The notes under the pieces: generated by a model
The model's database searches: none
Told to the model about the DNA's origin: nothing
What the model saw: only the letters and a program-made list of their open reading frames with translations
Program-made: the position numbers and the translations under genes
Part shown: positions 34,844 through 43,617 of the stretch, in pieces
How positions within the stretch are numbered: position 1 is the first letter of the stretch
Layout of the letters: each line of letters begins with the position of its first letter
Assembly (NCBI RefSeq): GCF_009925085.1
Contig: NZ_JAABNR010000008.1
Coordinates: 1 to 64,000 of the forward strand
Direction: 5' to 3'
Origin: Stagnihabitans tardus
GTDB taxonomy: Bacteria; Pseudomonadota; Alphaproteobacteria; Rhodobacterales; Rhodobacteraceae
Length of the DNA stretch: 64,000 nucleotides

Positions 34844-37606
34844 TCAGCGGCCCAGTGACCACCAGCCCTTGCGCTTGGGCTTGTTCGGATCCTCGGGCTC
34901 GGGCTTGTCCTCGGGGTCGGCCACCAGGGCTGCCTCGGGCGCGGGTTGCAGGCCGGGATCGGCGGGGAAGCTTGGCGCCTCCACCGGCGGCGGAGCCACC
35001 TCGACCGAAGCAGGCGCGGCCTCTGCCACAGGCCCTGCGACGGCCTCTGCCACTGCCTCTGCGGCGGGCTTCTTGGCGCGCGACCGCGTGGCGGGCTTGC
35101 GCGCGGGCTTGGCCGCAGCTTCCGCCTCGGGAGCCAGTGTTTCCGGGGTCACGACTTCGGCAGCGGGCTCGGGAGCCGCTTCGACCGCCGGGGCTTCGGC
35201 AGCACTGGCCGCAGGCTTCTTGGCGCGCGACGCAGAGGTCCGGGTCCGCTTCTTGGGCGCCTCGGGCTCTGCGCTTGGCTGCGGGGCTTCGGCCACGACT
35301 TCGGCCAGGGCTTCGGCAGGCGCCGCGTCGGAGGTGGCCTCTTCGGTCCCCTCGTCGGCTGTCCCCTCGTCGTCACCCTCGTCGCCGCCGGCCTCGTCAC
35401 CCGAAGCCTCGTCACCCGCCTGGGCCGAAGACCCCGCGCCCGAAGGCTTCTTCTTGCGACGACGACGGCGCTTCTTCTTGGCCCCGCCCGAACCGGATGC
35501 AGCCTCGGCCGTGGTCTCGGAGGTCTCGACCTCGGTCGCTTCTTCCTCGGCCTCGTCCTCGATCTCTTCGAGGGCCAGGTCCAGTTCTTCTTCCTCGACC
35601 GCGGCCCCCATCAGGCTGGCATTGCCCGACACGACCGGCGCCTCCGGCACAAACCGCGTCGCGGTCTTGAACTTTTCGATGGTGAAATCGGGGGCGATCA
35701 TATGGGGATCGGCCTCGATCCGCACGGCCATGCCGTAGCGGGCCTCGATCAGGGCCAGGTGCTCGCGCTTCTGGTTGAAGAGGAAGTTGACGATGCCGAT
35801 GGGGGCACGCAGCAGAACTTCTTTCGACCGCTTGCGCGTGCCCTCTTCTTCCAGGGCGCGCAGGACCTGCAAGCCGATGGAGTCGTCAGAGCGGATCAGG
35901 CCCGTGCCATGGCAATGGGCGCAGGGCTGGGTCGTCGATTCCAGCATGCCCGGACGCAGACGCTGACGCGACATCTCCAGAAGGCCAAAGCCCGAGATGC
36001 GGCCCACCTGGATTCGGGCGCGGTCGGTCTTCAGCTTGTCCTTCAGGCGCTTTTCAACCGAAAGGTTGTTGCGGCGCTCTTCCATGTCGATGAAGTCGAT
36101 GACGATCAGACCGGCCAGGTCGCGCAGGCGCAGCTGGCGGGCGATCTCTTCGGCGGCCTCGAGGTTGGTCTTGAGCGCGGTCTCCTCGATGGAGCCCTCT
36201 TTCGTCGCGCGGCCCGAGTTCACGTCGATGGCGACCAGCGCCTCGGTGACGCCGATGACGATATAGCCGCCCGATTTCAGCTGCACGGTCGGGTTGAACA
36301 TGCCACCCAGGTAGCCTTCGACCTGGTAGCGGGCGAAGAGCGGCGTCGCGTCGTGATAGGGCTGCACCACGCGGGACTGCGCGGGCATGATCATCTTCAT
36401 GAAGTCCTTGGCGGTGCGGTAGCCCGCCTCGCCTTCGACCAGGATCTCGTCGATCTCGCGGGAATAGAGGTCGCGGATCGTGCGCTTGATCAGGTCGCCT
36501 TCCTCGTAGATCTTGGCCGGAGCAATCGACTTCAGCGTCAGCTCGCGGATCTCTTCCCAAAGCCGCATGAGGTATTCGTAATCGCGCTTGATCTCGGGCT
36601 TGGTGCGCTTGGCGCCAGCGGTCCGGATGATCAGGCCCGCGCCTTCCGGCACCTCCAGCTCTCCGGCGATTTCCTTCAGCTTCTTGCGGTCGGCCGCCAT
36701 GGTGATCTTGCGCGAGATGCCACCACCGCGCGCGGTGTTGGGCATCAGGACGCAGTAACGGCCGGCGAGCGACAGATAGGTGGTCAGCGCGGCGCCCTTG
36801 TTGCCACGCTCTTCCTTGACGACCTGGACCAGCATGATCTGCCGGACCTTGATCACTTCCTGGATTTTATAGCGCCGGGCGCGCGGCTTGCGCGGGGCCG
36901 AGATTTCCTCCTGGACATCTTCCTCGGCGATGGATTCGATCTCGTCGTCGGTGTCGGCGGCGTGGTCGATGGCGCGGAAACGGGGCGCGTCGTCGTGATG
37001 GGTATGGGTGTTGTCATGGGCGTGGTCGTGGGGCTCTTCGTCCTCGCCCAGGTCGACCACATCCATCGAACCGATCTCGGCGGGGGCCGCGACGGGGGCG
37101 GAAGTGACGGGAGCCACAGCCTCGGCAGGAGCCTCGGGTGCCGCTTCCGGGACGGCCTCGGCGGGCAGGTCTTCCGAGATCACCGCATCCTGGGATTCGA
37201 CCGGGGCGGGCTTGGGGCCACGATGGCGCGAGCGACCATCGCCGCGTTCGGAACGTCCCTCCGAGCGCCCCTCGGAACGGCTGTCGCGGCGGTTCTCTTC
37301 CTCTTCCTCGGCGCGGGCAAGGGCGCGCTCTTCCTCGATCAGCGCCTTACGGTCGGCGACGGGGATCTGGTAGTAGTCGGGATGGATTTCGGCGAAGGCC
37401 AGAAAGCCATGCCGGTTGCCACCGTAATCGACGAAGGCCGCCTGGAGCGAGGGTTCGACCCGGGTCACCTTGGCGAGGTAGATATTCCCGGCAAGCTGGC
37501 GCTTGTTTACCGTCTCGAAGTCGAATTCTTCGACCTTGTTTCCGTCCACCACGACGACGCGAGTCTCCTCGGCGTGGGTGGCATCGATAAGCATCTTCTT
37601 TGACAT
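34844..37606 (-). CDS. rne: Ribonuclease E
   Basis: This 920-aa endoribonuclease initiates mRNA decay and rRNA/tRNA processing. The order is: MSKKMLIDATHAEETRVVVV; an S1 domain from about residue 37 interrupted by a long acidic/basic insertion (about 90-240) with Arg-Ser-Glu and His-Asp stretches; the catalytic core with AGLIVIDFIDMEE; and the Zn-link CAHCHG (Cys562, Cys565). The C-terminal 300 residues are low-complexity Glu/Ala/Lys scaffold ending KRKGWWSLGR. The insertion in the S1 region is typical of alphaproteobacteria. Its 5-prime leader is long (about 170 nt). Confidence 0.97.
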   Translation of the reverse strand: MSKKMLIDATHAEETRVVVVDGNKVEEFDFETVNKRQLAGNIYLAKVTRVEPSLQAAFVDYGGNRHGFLAFAEIHPDYYQIPVADRKALIEEERALARAEEEEENRRDSRSEGRSEGRSERGDGRSRHRGPKPAPVESQDAVISEDLPAEAVPEAAPEAPAEAVAPVTSAPVAAPAEIGSMDVVDLGEDEEPHDHAHDNTHTHHDDAPRFRAIDHAADTDDEIESIAEEDVQEEISAPRKPRARRYKIQEVIKVRQIMLVQVVKEERGNKGAALTTYLSLAGRYCVLMPNTARGGGISRKITMAADRKKLKEIAGELEVPEGAGLIIRTAGAKRTKPEIKRDYEYLMRLWEEIRELTLKSIAPAKIYEEGDLIKRTIRDLYSREIDEILVEGEAGYRTAKDFMKMIMPAQSRVVQPYHDATPLFARYQVEGYLGGMFNPTVQLKSGGYIVIGVTEALVAIDVNSGRATKEGSIEETALKTNLEAAEEIARQLRLRDLAGLIVIDFIDMEERRNNLSVEKRLKDKLKTDRARIQVGRISGFGLLEMSRQRLRPGMLESTTQPCAHCHGTGLIRSDDSIGLQVLRALEEEGTRKRSKEVLLRAPIGIVNFLFNQKREHLALIEARYGMAVRIEADPHMIAPDFTIEKFKTATRFVPEAPVVSGNASLMGAAVEEEELDLALEEIEDEAEEEATEVETSETTAEAASGSGGAKKKRRRRRKKKPSGAGSSAQAGDEASGDEAGGDEGDDEGTADEGTEEATSDAAPAEALAEVVAEAPQPSAEPEAPKKRTRTSASRAKKPAASAAEAPAVEAAPEPAAEVVTPETLAPEAEAAAKPARKPATRSRAKKPAAEAVAEAVAGPVAEAAPASVEVAPPPVEAPSFPADPGLQPAPEAALVADPEDKPEPEDPNKPKRKGWWSLGR

Positions 37607-37778
37607 GTTTTTCCAATGCGCCGGTCTGGCGGGCTGTCTTGCGGCAGCGTTTCAGAGAGGCGGCTTGTTCGGGCGAGAGGTCGCGCATGGGAGATGGGGG
37701 CCGCGCCTTGCGGGCTGCCCTCGATCCGATCCCATTGTGCCGCGCGTCTCATCGCGTTTCTCTTTCGGGCCTCTGGCC

Positions 37779-37784
37779 CATTTA
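37779..37784 (-). promoter_or_regulatory. Possible -10 of the rne promoter
   Basis: TATAAA on the minus strand (GGGTGTATAAATGGG), 173 nt upstream of the rne ATG. No good -35 hexamer is visible at 16-18 nt. A long leader would fit rne, whose 5-prime UTR mediates autoregulation in E. coli. Confidence 0.3.
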
Positions 37785-37994
37785 TACACCCGGGAAATCA
37801 AGGACTTGCCGGGCAACTCTCCGGTCTTGCGACCGATCCGACCACCTGCCGTTTCGACGCCGTTCAAGGCGCCCGAGCGGGCTGGCAGAGAATTTCTCCG
37901 CAGGCAGGCCTGCGTGGATGAACCCTAGCGGGAAAAAAGCGCGAATGACAATGGGTGATTTGCGACAGGGGCCGGGATGGAAACAATCGGGGGC

Positions 37995-38090
37995 GGGCCG
38001 ACTGCGACCTTGGCCCTGCCGACTGCACCCCGGGCGCGCAGGTTCCCCGCCGGTGCCCTGCCGACTGCGGGGGCGTTCTGCCGACTGCGG
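37995..38090 (+). repeat. Phased GCCGACTG array 5 (four cores)
   Basis: GCCGACTG at 37997, 38018, 38060 and 38080, at intervals 21, 42 and 20 bp, all forward. It lies between the rne leader and the RHH stop. Confidence 0.8.
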
Positions 38091-38097
38091 GGGCCGC

Positions 38098-38388
38098 TCA
38101 GCCCGGGTCGCGCCCAAGGGCCGCAAGCCGGTCCTGCAGGTGACGCAGCACGCTCAGCCGGATCGCGGTCGCCAGCCCCTGGTCGCTCCCCGCCCGCTGG
38201 GCATCGACCTCGGCCGCAAGCGCGTTGATCGCCAGGCCCCGGTCGCGCGCCATCTGGAGGAAGGCCTGCCAGAAGGCGGGCTCGAGCGAGACGGAAGTCC
38301 GGTGGCCATGCAGCGTCAGGCTGTGCTTCTGAGGGCGTCCGGTGGGCGTCTTTCGGTCCATGCCTTTGTCCGGGGAGAGTTGCGCCAT
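38098..38388 (-). CDS. Ribbon-helix-helix domain protein
   Basis: The 96-aa protein has a ribbon-helix-helix core: KHSLTLHGHRTSVSLEPAFW forms the beta strand and first helix, then FLQMARDRGLAINALAAEVD, as in RHH_4 proteins. It is likely a DNA-binding regulator, though some members have other roles. It is third in the order fumC-DUF4169-RHH, a conserved alphaproteobacterial arrangement. ATG at 38388 has GGACAGG upstream; 38361 is an alternative. Confidence 0.85.
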   Translation of the reverse strand: MAQLSPDKGMDRKTPTGRPQKHSLTLHGHRTSVSLEPAFWQAFLQMARDRGLAINALAAEVDAQRAGSDQGLATAIRLSVLRHLQDRLAALGRDPG

Positions 38389-38466
38389 GGGCCTGTCCTG
38401 CCATGCGACGGCTGGCTTGCCAAGCCCGTCTTGGGGCGCAGGTCTCAGGGGCCCGGTCTAGGGGCT

Positions 38467-38649
38467 TCAGGTCTCGTCGCGCTTCTTGCCGTCGAGTTCG
38501 GCCCTGGCGCGGGCGAGATCCGCCTCTTCACGCGCCTTCTGCCCCTTGGTGCGGCCGAATTTCACCGCGTTTTCATCGGCCTTGGCCTTGGAGGCGGCCC
38601 GGGCCGCCTCCTTGCGTCTTTGTCTGAGGTTGATGACCTCTCCGGTCAC
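38467..38649 (-). CDS. DUF4169 family small protein
   Basis: This 60-aa, strongly charged protein reads [20 protein letters not shown] then [20 protein letters not shown], matching DUF4169. It starts at GTG overlapping the fumC stop (GTGA). Function is unknown. It has almost no hydrophobic core and may be RNA- or protein-bound. Confidence 0.9.
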   Translation of the reverse strand: MTGEVINLRQRRKEAARAASKAKADENAVKFGRTKGQKAREEADLARARAELDGKKRDET

Positions 38650-40037
38650 TTGGGGCCGACCATGTCCTCGGGCCGCACGATGCGGTCGAAGGTCTCGCCA
38701 TCGACGAAGCCAAGCGCGATGGCCTCTTCGCGGAGCGTCGTGCCGTTCTTGTGCGCGGTCTTGGCGACCTTGGTGGCATTGTCGTAGCCGATGGTGGGGG
38801 CGAGCGCGGTGACCAGCATCAGGCTCTCCTTCATCAGCTTTTCGATACGGGGAATGTTCGCTTGCGTCCCCACGACCATGTTGTCGGTGAAGGAGCTTGC
38901 CGCATCGCCCAGAAGCTGGATCGATTGCAGGACATTGTAGGACATCATCGGGTTGTAGACATTCAACTCGAAATGACCCTGGGAGCCCGCAAAGCCCACC
39001 GCCGCGTCATTGCCCATGACATGGGCGCAGACCATGGTCAGGGCCTCGGCCTGGGTCGGGTTGACCTTGCCGGGCATGATGGAACTGCCGGGCTCGTTTT
39101 CCGGCAGGATCAGCTCACCCAGGCCGGAACGGGGGCCGGAGCCCAGAAGCCGCAGGTCATTGGCGATCTTGAACAGGGCCGCCGCCACGGTCTTGAGCGC
39201 GCCCGAGAACATGACCATGGCGTCATGGGCGGCGAGCGCCTCGAACTTGTTCGGAGCCGTCACGAAGGGCAGGCCGGTGATCTCGGCAATCGCCGCCGCA
39301 ACGCGGGCATCGAAGCCGAGCTTGGTGTTCAGCCCCGTGCCCACCGCCGTGCCACCCTGGGCCAGCTCGTAGATATCGGGCAGGCACATCTTGACCCGCG
39401 CGATCCCCTTGTCGACCTGGGTCGCATAGCCCGAGAACTCCTGCCCCAGCGTCAGGGGCGTCGCGTCCTGCGTATGGGTCCGGCCGATCTTGATGATGTC
39501 CTTGAATTCATGGGACTTCGCCCAGAGCGCCTTGGAGAGCTTCTCGAGCCCCGGGATCAGCACATCCCGCGTATGGGTCCCGATGGCCACATGCATGGCG
39601 GTGGGGAAGGTGTCGTTCGAGGATTGCCCCATGTTCACATGGTCATTCGGGTGGACGGGCTTCTTCGAGCCCATCACCCCGCCCAGCATCTCGATGGCGC
39701 GGTTCGAGATCACCTCGTTGGCGTTCATGTTGGATTGCGTGCCCGACCCCGTCTGCCAGACCACCAGCGGGAAGTTGTCATCGAAGCGGCCCGCGATGAC
39801 TTCACTGGCCGCTGCCACGATGGCATCGCCGAGCGTCTTGTCCAGGTCGCCCTGCGCCATGTTGACCTGCGCACAGGCCTTCTTGATCACGCCAAGCGCG
39901 CGGATGATCGGGACCGGCTGACGCTCCCAGCCGATCGGGAAATTGATGATCGAGCGCTGCGTCTGCGCCCCCCAGTATTTGTCGGACGGAACCTCCAGCG
40001 GGCCAAAGCTGTCGGTCTCGGTGCGCGTCGCGGTCAT
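38646..40037 (-). CDS. fumC: Fumarate hydratase class II
   Basis: This 463-aa iron-independent TCA-cycle enzyme interconverts fumarate and malate. The family signature [16 protein letters not shown] is intact, as are [19 protein letters not shown] and [20 protein letters not shown]. It is full length and first in the fumC-DUF4169-RHH unit. A composite repeat (modules C and D) lies upstream. Confidence 0.98.
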   Translation of the reverse strand: MTATRTETDSFGPLEVPSDKYWGAQTQRSIINFPIGWERQPVPIIRALGVIKKACAQVNMAQGDLDKTLGDAIVAAASEVIAGRFDDNFPLVVWQTGSGTQSNMNANEVISNRAIEMLGGVMGSKKPVHPNDHVNMGQSSNDTFPTAMHVAIGTHTRDVLIPGLEKLSKALWAKSHEFKDIIKIGRTHTQDATPLTLGQEFSGYATQVDKGIARVKMCLPDIYELAQGGTAVGTGLNTKLGFDARVAAAIAEITGLPFVTAPNKFEALAAHDAMVMFSGALKTVAAALFKIANDLRLLGSGPRSGLGELILPENEPGSSIMPGKVNPTQAEALTMVCAHVMGNDAAVGFAGSQGHFELNVYNPMMSYNVLQSIQLLGDAASSFTDNMVVGTQANIPRIEKLMKESLMLVTALAPTIGYDNATKVAKTAHKNGTTLREEAIALGFVDGETFDRIVRPEDMVGPK

Positions 40038-40120
40038 GGTGCAGGCTCCCCTATGGATGACCGCCTTCTACCGCCGCAGCGCGGAAATTTCAATCGGCAT
40101 ACTGTCGCATACCGTAGCCG

Positions 40121-40305
40121 AAGGGGGGCCTTCCGCCCCCCTTTCACCCCCCGAGGATATTTGAGCCAAATTGAAAGACAAGGCGCGGTCTCGCCTTCAA
40201 CTTGGCGAAAAGATCCCTGCCGGAGGCACCGCGCCTGAAAGGCGCCCGAGCCGGTTGGGGCGTAAGCCCCAGAGGCGAGAAAAAGGCTTGCGGCGCAGCC
40301 GCTCC
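40121..40305. repeat. Two repeat elements back to back: C-D and a type II copy
   Basis: 40121-40143 is a hairpin AAGGGGGGC/GCCCCCCTT, followed by tail CGAGGATATTTGAGCC with TTGAAAG (plus strand). 40200-40305, read on the minus strand, starts right after the pmtA-like stop with a GCGGC-TGC-GCCGC hairpin. TCTCGCCTCTGGGGCTTACG, CCCCAACCGGCTCGGGCG, an extra hairpin and TGCCTCCGGC follow, ending in GGGATCTTTT with GTTGAAGG. The second part nearly matches 49337-49440. Confidence 0.8.
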
Positions 40306-40307
40306 GC

Positions 40308-40856
40308 TTACTTGCGACGGAAGGTATGGACGCGGGCCGGGGGCAGGTTCAGCGCCACGTAACCGGTCTGGGTCCAGGTCAGGTTCAAAGCCTCGATATC
40401 GGAATCGGTCAGGGCCGGGCGCGGGCCGTAGGTGAATTGGACATAGATCCCGTCGGGCCTCAGGATTTTGAAGGCCGCGGCCACGATCTCGCGGCGCAAG
40501 GCCTCGGGCATGGACAGGAGCGGCAGGCCTGATATGACCGCGCCGACATCGCGCTCGTTTGCGACCGAGGTCTGGGCAGGCGCGTGATGCACGCTCACGC
40601 CAGGAAACTTCGCGCGCAGATGGGTCACGAAATCCGGGTTCATCTCGTAAAGCGCCAAGTCCTCGGGCGCCACGCCCGCATTCAGGATGCCCTTGGTCAA
40701 GCGCCCGGTGCCCGGTCCGAACTCCACCACGCGGCCCGTCCGGGGGCCAAGGTCCCGCGCCATGGCCTTGGCCAGAAAGCGCGACGAGGGCGCGATTGCG
40801 GAAATTTCGATGGGTTTGGAAACGAGTTGGCGAAAGAACAGCAGGGTCTCGGACAT
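40308..40856 (-). CDS. SAM-dependent methyltransferase, PmtA-like
   Basis: The 182-aa protein has the class I SAM-binding motif VVEFGPGTGRLTKGIL near residue 42. Its N-terminus, LLFFRQLVSKPIEISAIAPS, resembles phospholipid N-methyltransferases of the Rhodobacter type (PmtA), which make phosphatidylcholine from phosphatidylethanolamine. Related proteins act as rRNA-adenine-methylase-like enzymes, so the substrate is inferred. It is 1 nt from sspB and probably cotranscribed. Confidence 0.8.
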   Translation of the reverse strand: MSETLLFFRQLVSKPIEISAIAPSSRFLAKAMARDLGPRTGRVVEFGPGTGRLTKGILNAGVAPEDLALYEMNPDFVTHLRAKFPGVSVHHAPAQTSVANERDVGAVISGLPLLSMPEALRREIVAAAFKILRPDGIYVQFTYGPRPALTDSDIEALNLTWTQTGYVALNLPPARVHTFRRK

Positions 40857-40857
40857 G

Positions 40858-41310
40858 TCAGCTCTTTCGGAAACGGTCTAGTCGCACCACCTGGGCATCT
40901 TGCGGAGGCGTCGGATCGGGTTCGGGATCGTCGTCTTCTTCCTCGTCGTCATCCTCGGCATGGGATTCGAAGCGCAGGCCGAATTCCACCGAAGGATCGA
41001 CGAAGGTCCGCATCGCGTCGAAGGGGATGGCCATGCGCACCGGCGTGTCGCCGAAATTCAGCGTGATGGCAAAGCCCTCGGCATTGACCTGAAGGTCGTC
41101 GAACCAGTGCTGCAAGACGATGGTCATCTCGCCCGGATAGCGCGAGCGCAGCCAGTCGGGCAGGTCGACGCCCTCGGCATTGGTGTCGAAGGTGATGTAG
41201 AAATGATGCGATCCCGGCAGGCCATCGCGGGCCACGCCTTCCAGAACGGTCTGGATCAGGCCACGCATGGCCTGGTGCATCAAGTTCCCGTAGTCGATCG
41301 ACTTTGCCAT
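40858..41310 (-). CDS. sspB: SspB family ClpXP adaptor
   Basis: This 150-aa alpha-type SspB begins AKSIDYGNLMHQAMRGLIQT. It has a substrate-binding domain to about residue 115, a linker rich in Asp/Glu/Pro, and the C-terminal tail DAQVVRLDRFRKS that docks on ClpX. SspB brings ssrA-tagged proteins to ClpXP. The tmRNA gene that makes such tags lies 250 bp upstream on the same strand. ATG at 41310; an upstream extension is unlikely. Confidence 0.92.
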   Translation of the reverse strand: MAKSIDYGNLMHQAMRGLIQTVLEGVARDGLPGSHHFYITFDTNAEGVDLPDWLRSRYPGEMTIVLQHWFDDLQVNAEGFAITLNFGDTPVRMAIPFDAMRTFVDPSVEFGLRFESHAEDDDEEEDDDPEPDPTPPQDAQVVRLDRFRKS

Positions 41311-41555
41311 GGGCTCCCCCGGTCCTTCTGCCCCAACATAGGCGATAGCGCCGGGAAGGGAAGCCCGGATCGGCGGAGATTTGCGCTTGCGGCGGCGCAT
41401 GCTGCGGTTGCGAGAGGGGCGGTGGAGGCTGCGTCTTGCAGGCGCATGGCGGGGGGCGGACGTGCCGGAGTCTGCGGCCGGGGCTCCGCAGAGCTGCGTT
41501 TTGCCGAAGCCTTGGGGCGCGCGGGGGTGGAGAGGTGCCGGATTCTGTTGCCAGG

Positions 41556-41851
41556 CTCCGGCGGGCCCCGCCTTAAGCGGCTAAGCCTAAGGACTTAGGT
41601 TCGGCGACTCGAGCTGCTTACGCAGCCAGAGCCATTGCCGGAGCACGGTTGTCATTGGCAACTGTACATTTGGACCGATAACGGTGGTACCTCACCGAGC
41701 GAAAGCTGGCCTCTTTGAACGTCCGTCGATCCTGTTTCGACCCCATTGCCCGCCAATGAACGGGAGTTTGGTGGAGTCGCCGGGTACCGCCCCCGGGTCC
41801 GAGCCGTCTATTACAGGTGCGTTTATCGCCATAGTCCGGGTTGCCCCGGGC
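41556..41851 (-). ncRNA. ssrA: Two-piece (permuted) tmRNA
   Basis: Transcribed on the minus strand. The acceptor piece comes first and ends in CTCCACCA (CCA at 41771-41769), with a T-arm of the form CCCGGGGGCGGTACCCGG. A short spacer is removed. The coding piece then starts near GGGGTCGAAACAGGATCGAC. The tag frame is 41659-41618 and encodes ANDNRAPAMALAA followed by TAA. This circularly permuted layout is characteristic of alphaproteobacteria. The 5-prime end is set from the promoter; the 3-prime end is approximate. It rescues stalled ribosomes and tags products for ClpXP/SspB. Confidence 0.93.
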
Positions 41852-41858
41852 AAGGGAA

Positions 41859-41887
41859 GATATAGGCCCGGGGCGGGCGGGGTGCAA
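41859..41887 (-). promoter_or_regulatory. tmRNA promoter
   Basis: TTGCAC (41887-41882), 17-bp spacer, TATATC (41864-41859) on the minus strand. A near-consensus sigma-70 promoter ending about 8 nt before the tmRNA start. Confidence 0.8.
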
Positions 41888-41917
41888 GGGCTGCTCTGAC
41901 CGGCCCGGGGCGGGGCC

Positions 41918-42056
41918 CTGCCGATTGGACCCGCGCGCCTTCGGCCTGCCCCTGGCTCCGCCGACTGAGGGTTCAGGGCGCGTGGCCGCCCGGGCCTGGG
42001 CCCCAGTCGGCGGGTCTGCGGGTCGGGGGCTGGCGCGCGGGGGCAGTCGGCAGGGC
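41918..42056. repeat. Phased GCCGACTG array 6, mirrored pairs
   Basis: Forward cores at 41920 (GCCGATTG) and 41960, reverse cores at 42004 and 42044. Spacing is exactly 40 bp in each pair, and the pairs face each other. It lies between the tmRNA promoter and the terminator of the PotD-like gene. Confidence 0.8.
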
Positions 42057-42078
42057 CCCCGGGGCAGGGGTGGCCACG

Positions 42079-42110
42079 AAAAAGGCCCCGGGCGCATCGC
42101 CCGGGGCCTC
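42079..42110 (-). terminator. Terminator of the PotD-like gene
   Basis: GGCCCCGGGCG/CGCCCGGGGCC stem, ending in five T on the minus strand, 20 nt after the stop. Confidence 0.9.
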
Positions 42111-42130
42111 TCCTCGTCATGTCCAGGCGA

Positions 42131-43186
42131 TCAGAAGCCCGACTTGATCTGTTCGAACTCCTTGACCATCCGGTCGCGCAGGCTCGGGTCGATCGGGGTC
42201 TGGGTCAGATAGGTGCCGGGCAGCGGATCGGCATAGCCCGCCGCCAGCTCCTCGGGGGCAATGGTCGCCATGCCCGCGGTCTGGGTCGTGGCATAGCCCA
42301 CCAGCGTCAGAAGCGCCTTGGCGGTCTGGTCGTCGAGCCAGCCGTTCAGGAAGTCATAGGCCTTGTCTTCCTTGCCCGGCCCGTCCTTCAGGTTCACGAA
42401 ACCGCAGAAGAACTTCGACGCGCCCTCTTTCGGCTGGCGGTTGAAGCCCACGGTGAAGCCTTCGGACTGCAGGATCGCCACGGCGTCATTCCACGACCAG
42501 GCGATCTGCACCTCGCCGCTGGCCATCAGCTGCGAAAGCTGCGAGGGGTCGGACCAATAGGCCACCACGTTCGGATGGACCGTGCGCAGCCAGTCGGCCG
42601 CCGCCTTGAACTGTTCGTCCGACACCGCGGACCAGTCCGAAACGCCGGTGGCCAGAAGCGCCAGGGCCCAGACGTCATCGGCATTGTCGGGCAGCGAGAT
42701 GCGGCCCTGGTACTTGGGATCGGCGAAGATCTGCAGCGAGGCCACGTCTTCGGCCGGCACATCGGCCGTGTTATAGGCCACGGCCGTATAGGCGTAATCG
42801 GTGGGCATGTACCACAGGCCCGCGTCATCCTTGAAGATCGGCGAATTCAGGAAGGACGGGTCGATCTTGTCGTAATTGGTGATCTTCGACGTGTCCCAGG
42901 GCTCGATCAATCCCGCGTCGCGGTATTTCTGCACCATCTGGGCGCAGGGATGCGCCACATCGACCTTGAAGCCCGAGGTCAGCTTCTGGAAGGCCTCGTC
43001 GTCATCGGCGAAGATCGAGAAGGTGGGGCTGTCGCCATGCTTGTCGACATAGGTCTGGAACAGGGACGGGTCCTCGAAGCTGGACCAGTCGAAGACCGTC
43101 AGCTCGCCATCGGCGGCCAGGGCGCTGGACGCCACCAGGCTCAAGGCCAGGGCCGTTCCGGAAGTCAGGGTGAAGAGGCGCGACAT
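42131..43186 (-). CDS. PotD-like extracellular solute-binding protein
   Basis: The 351-aa protein has a signal peptide (MSRLFTLTSGTALALSLVAS, cleavage after SALA). The PotD/PotF-type binding fold is shown by ELTVFDWSSFEDPSLFQTYV, the hinge region LWYMPTDYAYTAVAYNTADV and EVQIAWSWNDAVAIL. The ligand is probably a polyamine or related cation. AAGGAG lies 5 nt before the ATG. No permease or ATPase genes are adjacent, so it is an orphan receptor here; its transporter must be elsewhere or downstream genes were lost. Confidence 0.9.
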   Translation of the reverse strand: MSRLFTLTSGTALALSLVASSALAADGELTVFDWSSFEDPSLFQTYVDKHGDSPTFSIFADDDEAFQKLTSGFKVDVAHPCAQMVQKYRDAGLIEPWDTSKITNYDKIDPSFLNSPIFKDDAGLWYMPTDYAYTAVAYNTADVPAEDVASLQIFADPKYQGRISLPDNADDVWALALLATGVSDWSAVSDEQFKAAADWLRTVHPNVVAYWSDPSQLSQLMASGEVQIAWSWNDAVAILQSEGFTVGFNRQPKEGASKFFCGFVNLKDGPGKEDKAYDFLNGWLDDQTAKALLTLVGYATTQTAGMATIAPEELAAGYADPLPGTYLTQTPIDPSLRDRMVKEFEQIKSGF

Positions 43187-43617
43187 GTATTCTCCTTCTG
43201 TCAGTCGTTCTGGACCCTTTGAACGGGCCTTCGGATTTGTCGCCCAAGGCCGGGGCCAGGGCGGTTGCGCAAAGGGCAAAACGAATGGCAGCACGGGGCC
43301 GGATGGGCAATGCGGTGAAGATTGCGTCTCGTTTGGCGTTTCGCAAGGGACCTTTTCCGTGAAGTGCAGGATCGGCGACGTTTTTTCAGGCAAAACCCCT
43401 GCACCCGCCGCGAAAGGCGGCGCGGGGGGCGCGCGGCGGGACGGCATGCCCGCGATCCATGGGCTGCGCCTGACTGCTTGCGGGGCGCCGGCGGGGCGGC
43501 TAGCCTTGGCCGCGATGCCCTCTGCTTCGGGGCTCTTCCGCAAGGCGCAGCCTCGCGGATCGGCGGGAAGACCCGCCCCCCCATCCGGGCGCTACGCCCT
43601 TTCCCATGGAGTGATCC
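43187..43617. other. Divergent promoter region without a gene
   Basis: 431 bp between the PotD-like gene and the class V aminotransferase. I see GC-rich sequence with several short palindromes (for example near 43410 and 43565) but no convincing promoter, RNA gene or ORF. Confidence 0.4.

Noticed and set aside
34946-37603. 885-codon open frame antisense to rne
   Set aside because: It mirrors RNase E codons and has no ribosome site or recognisable domain.
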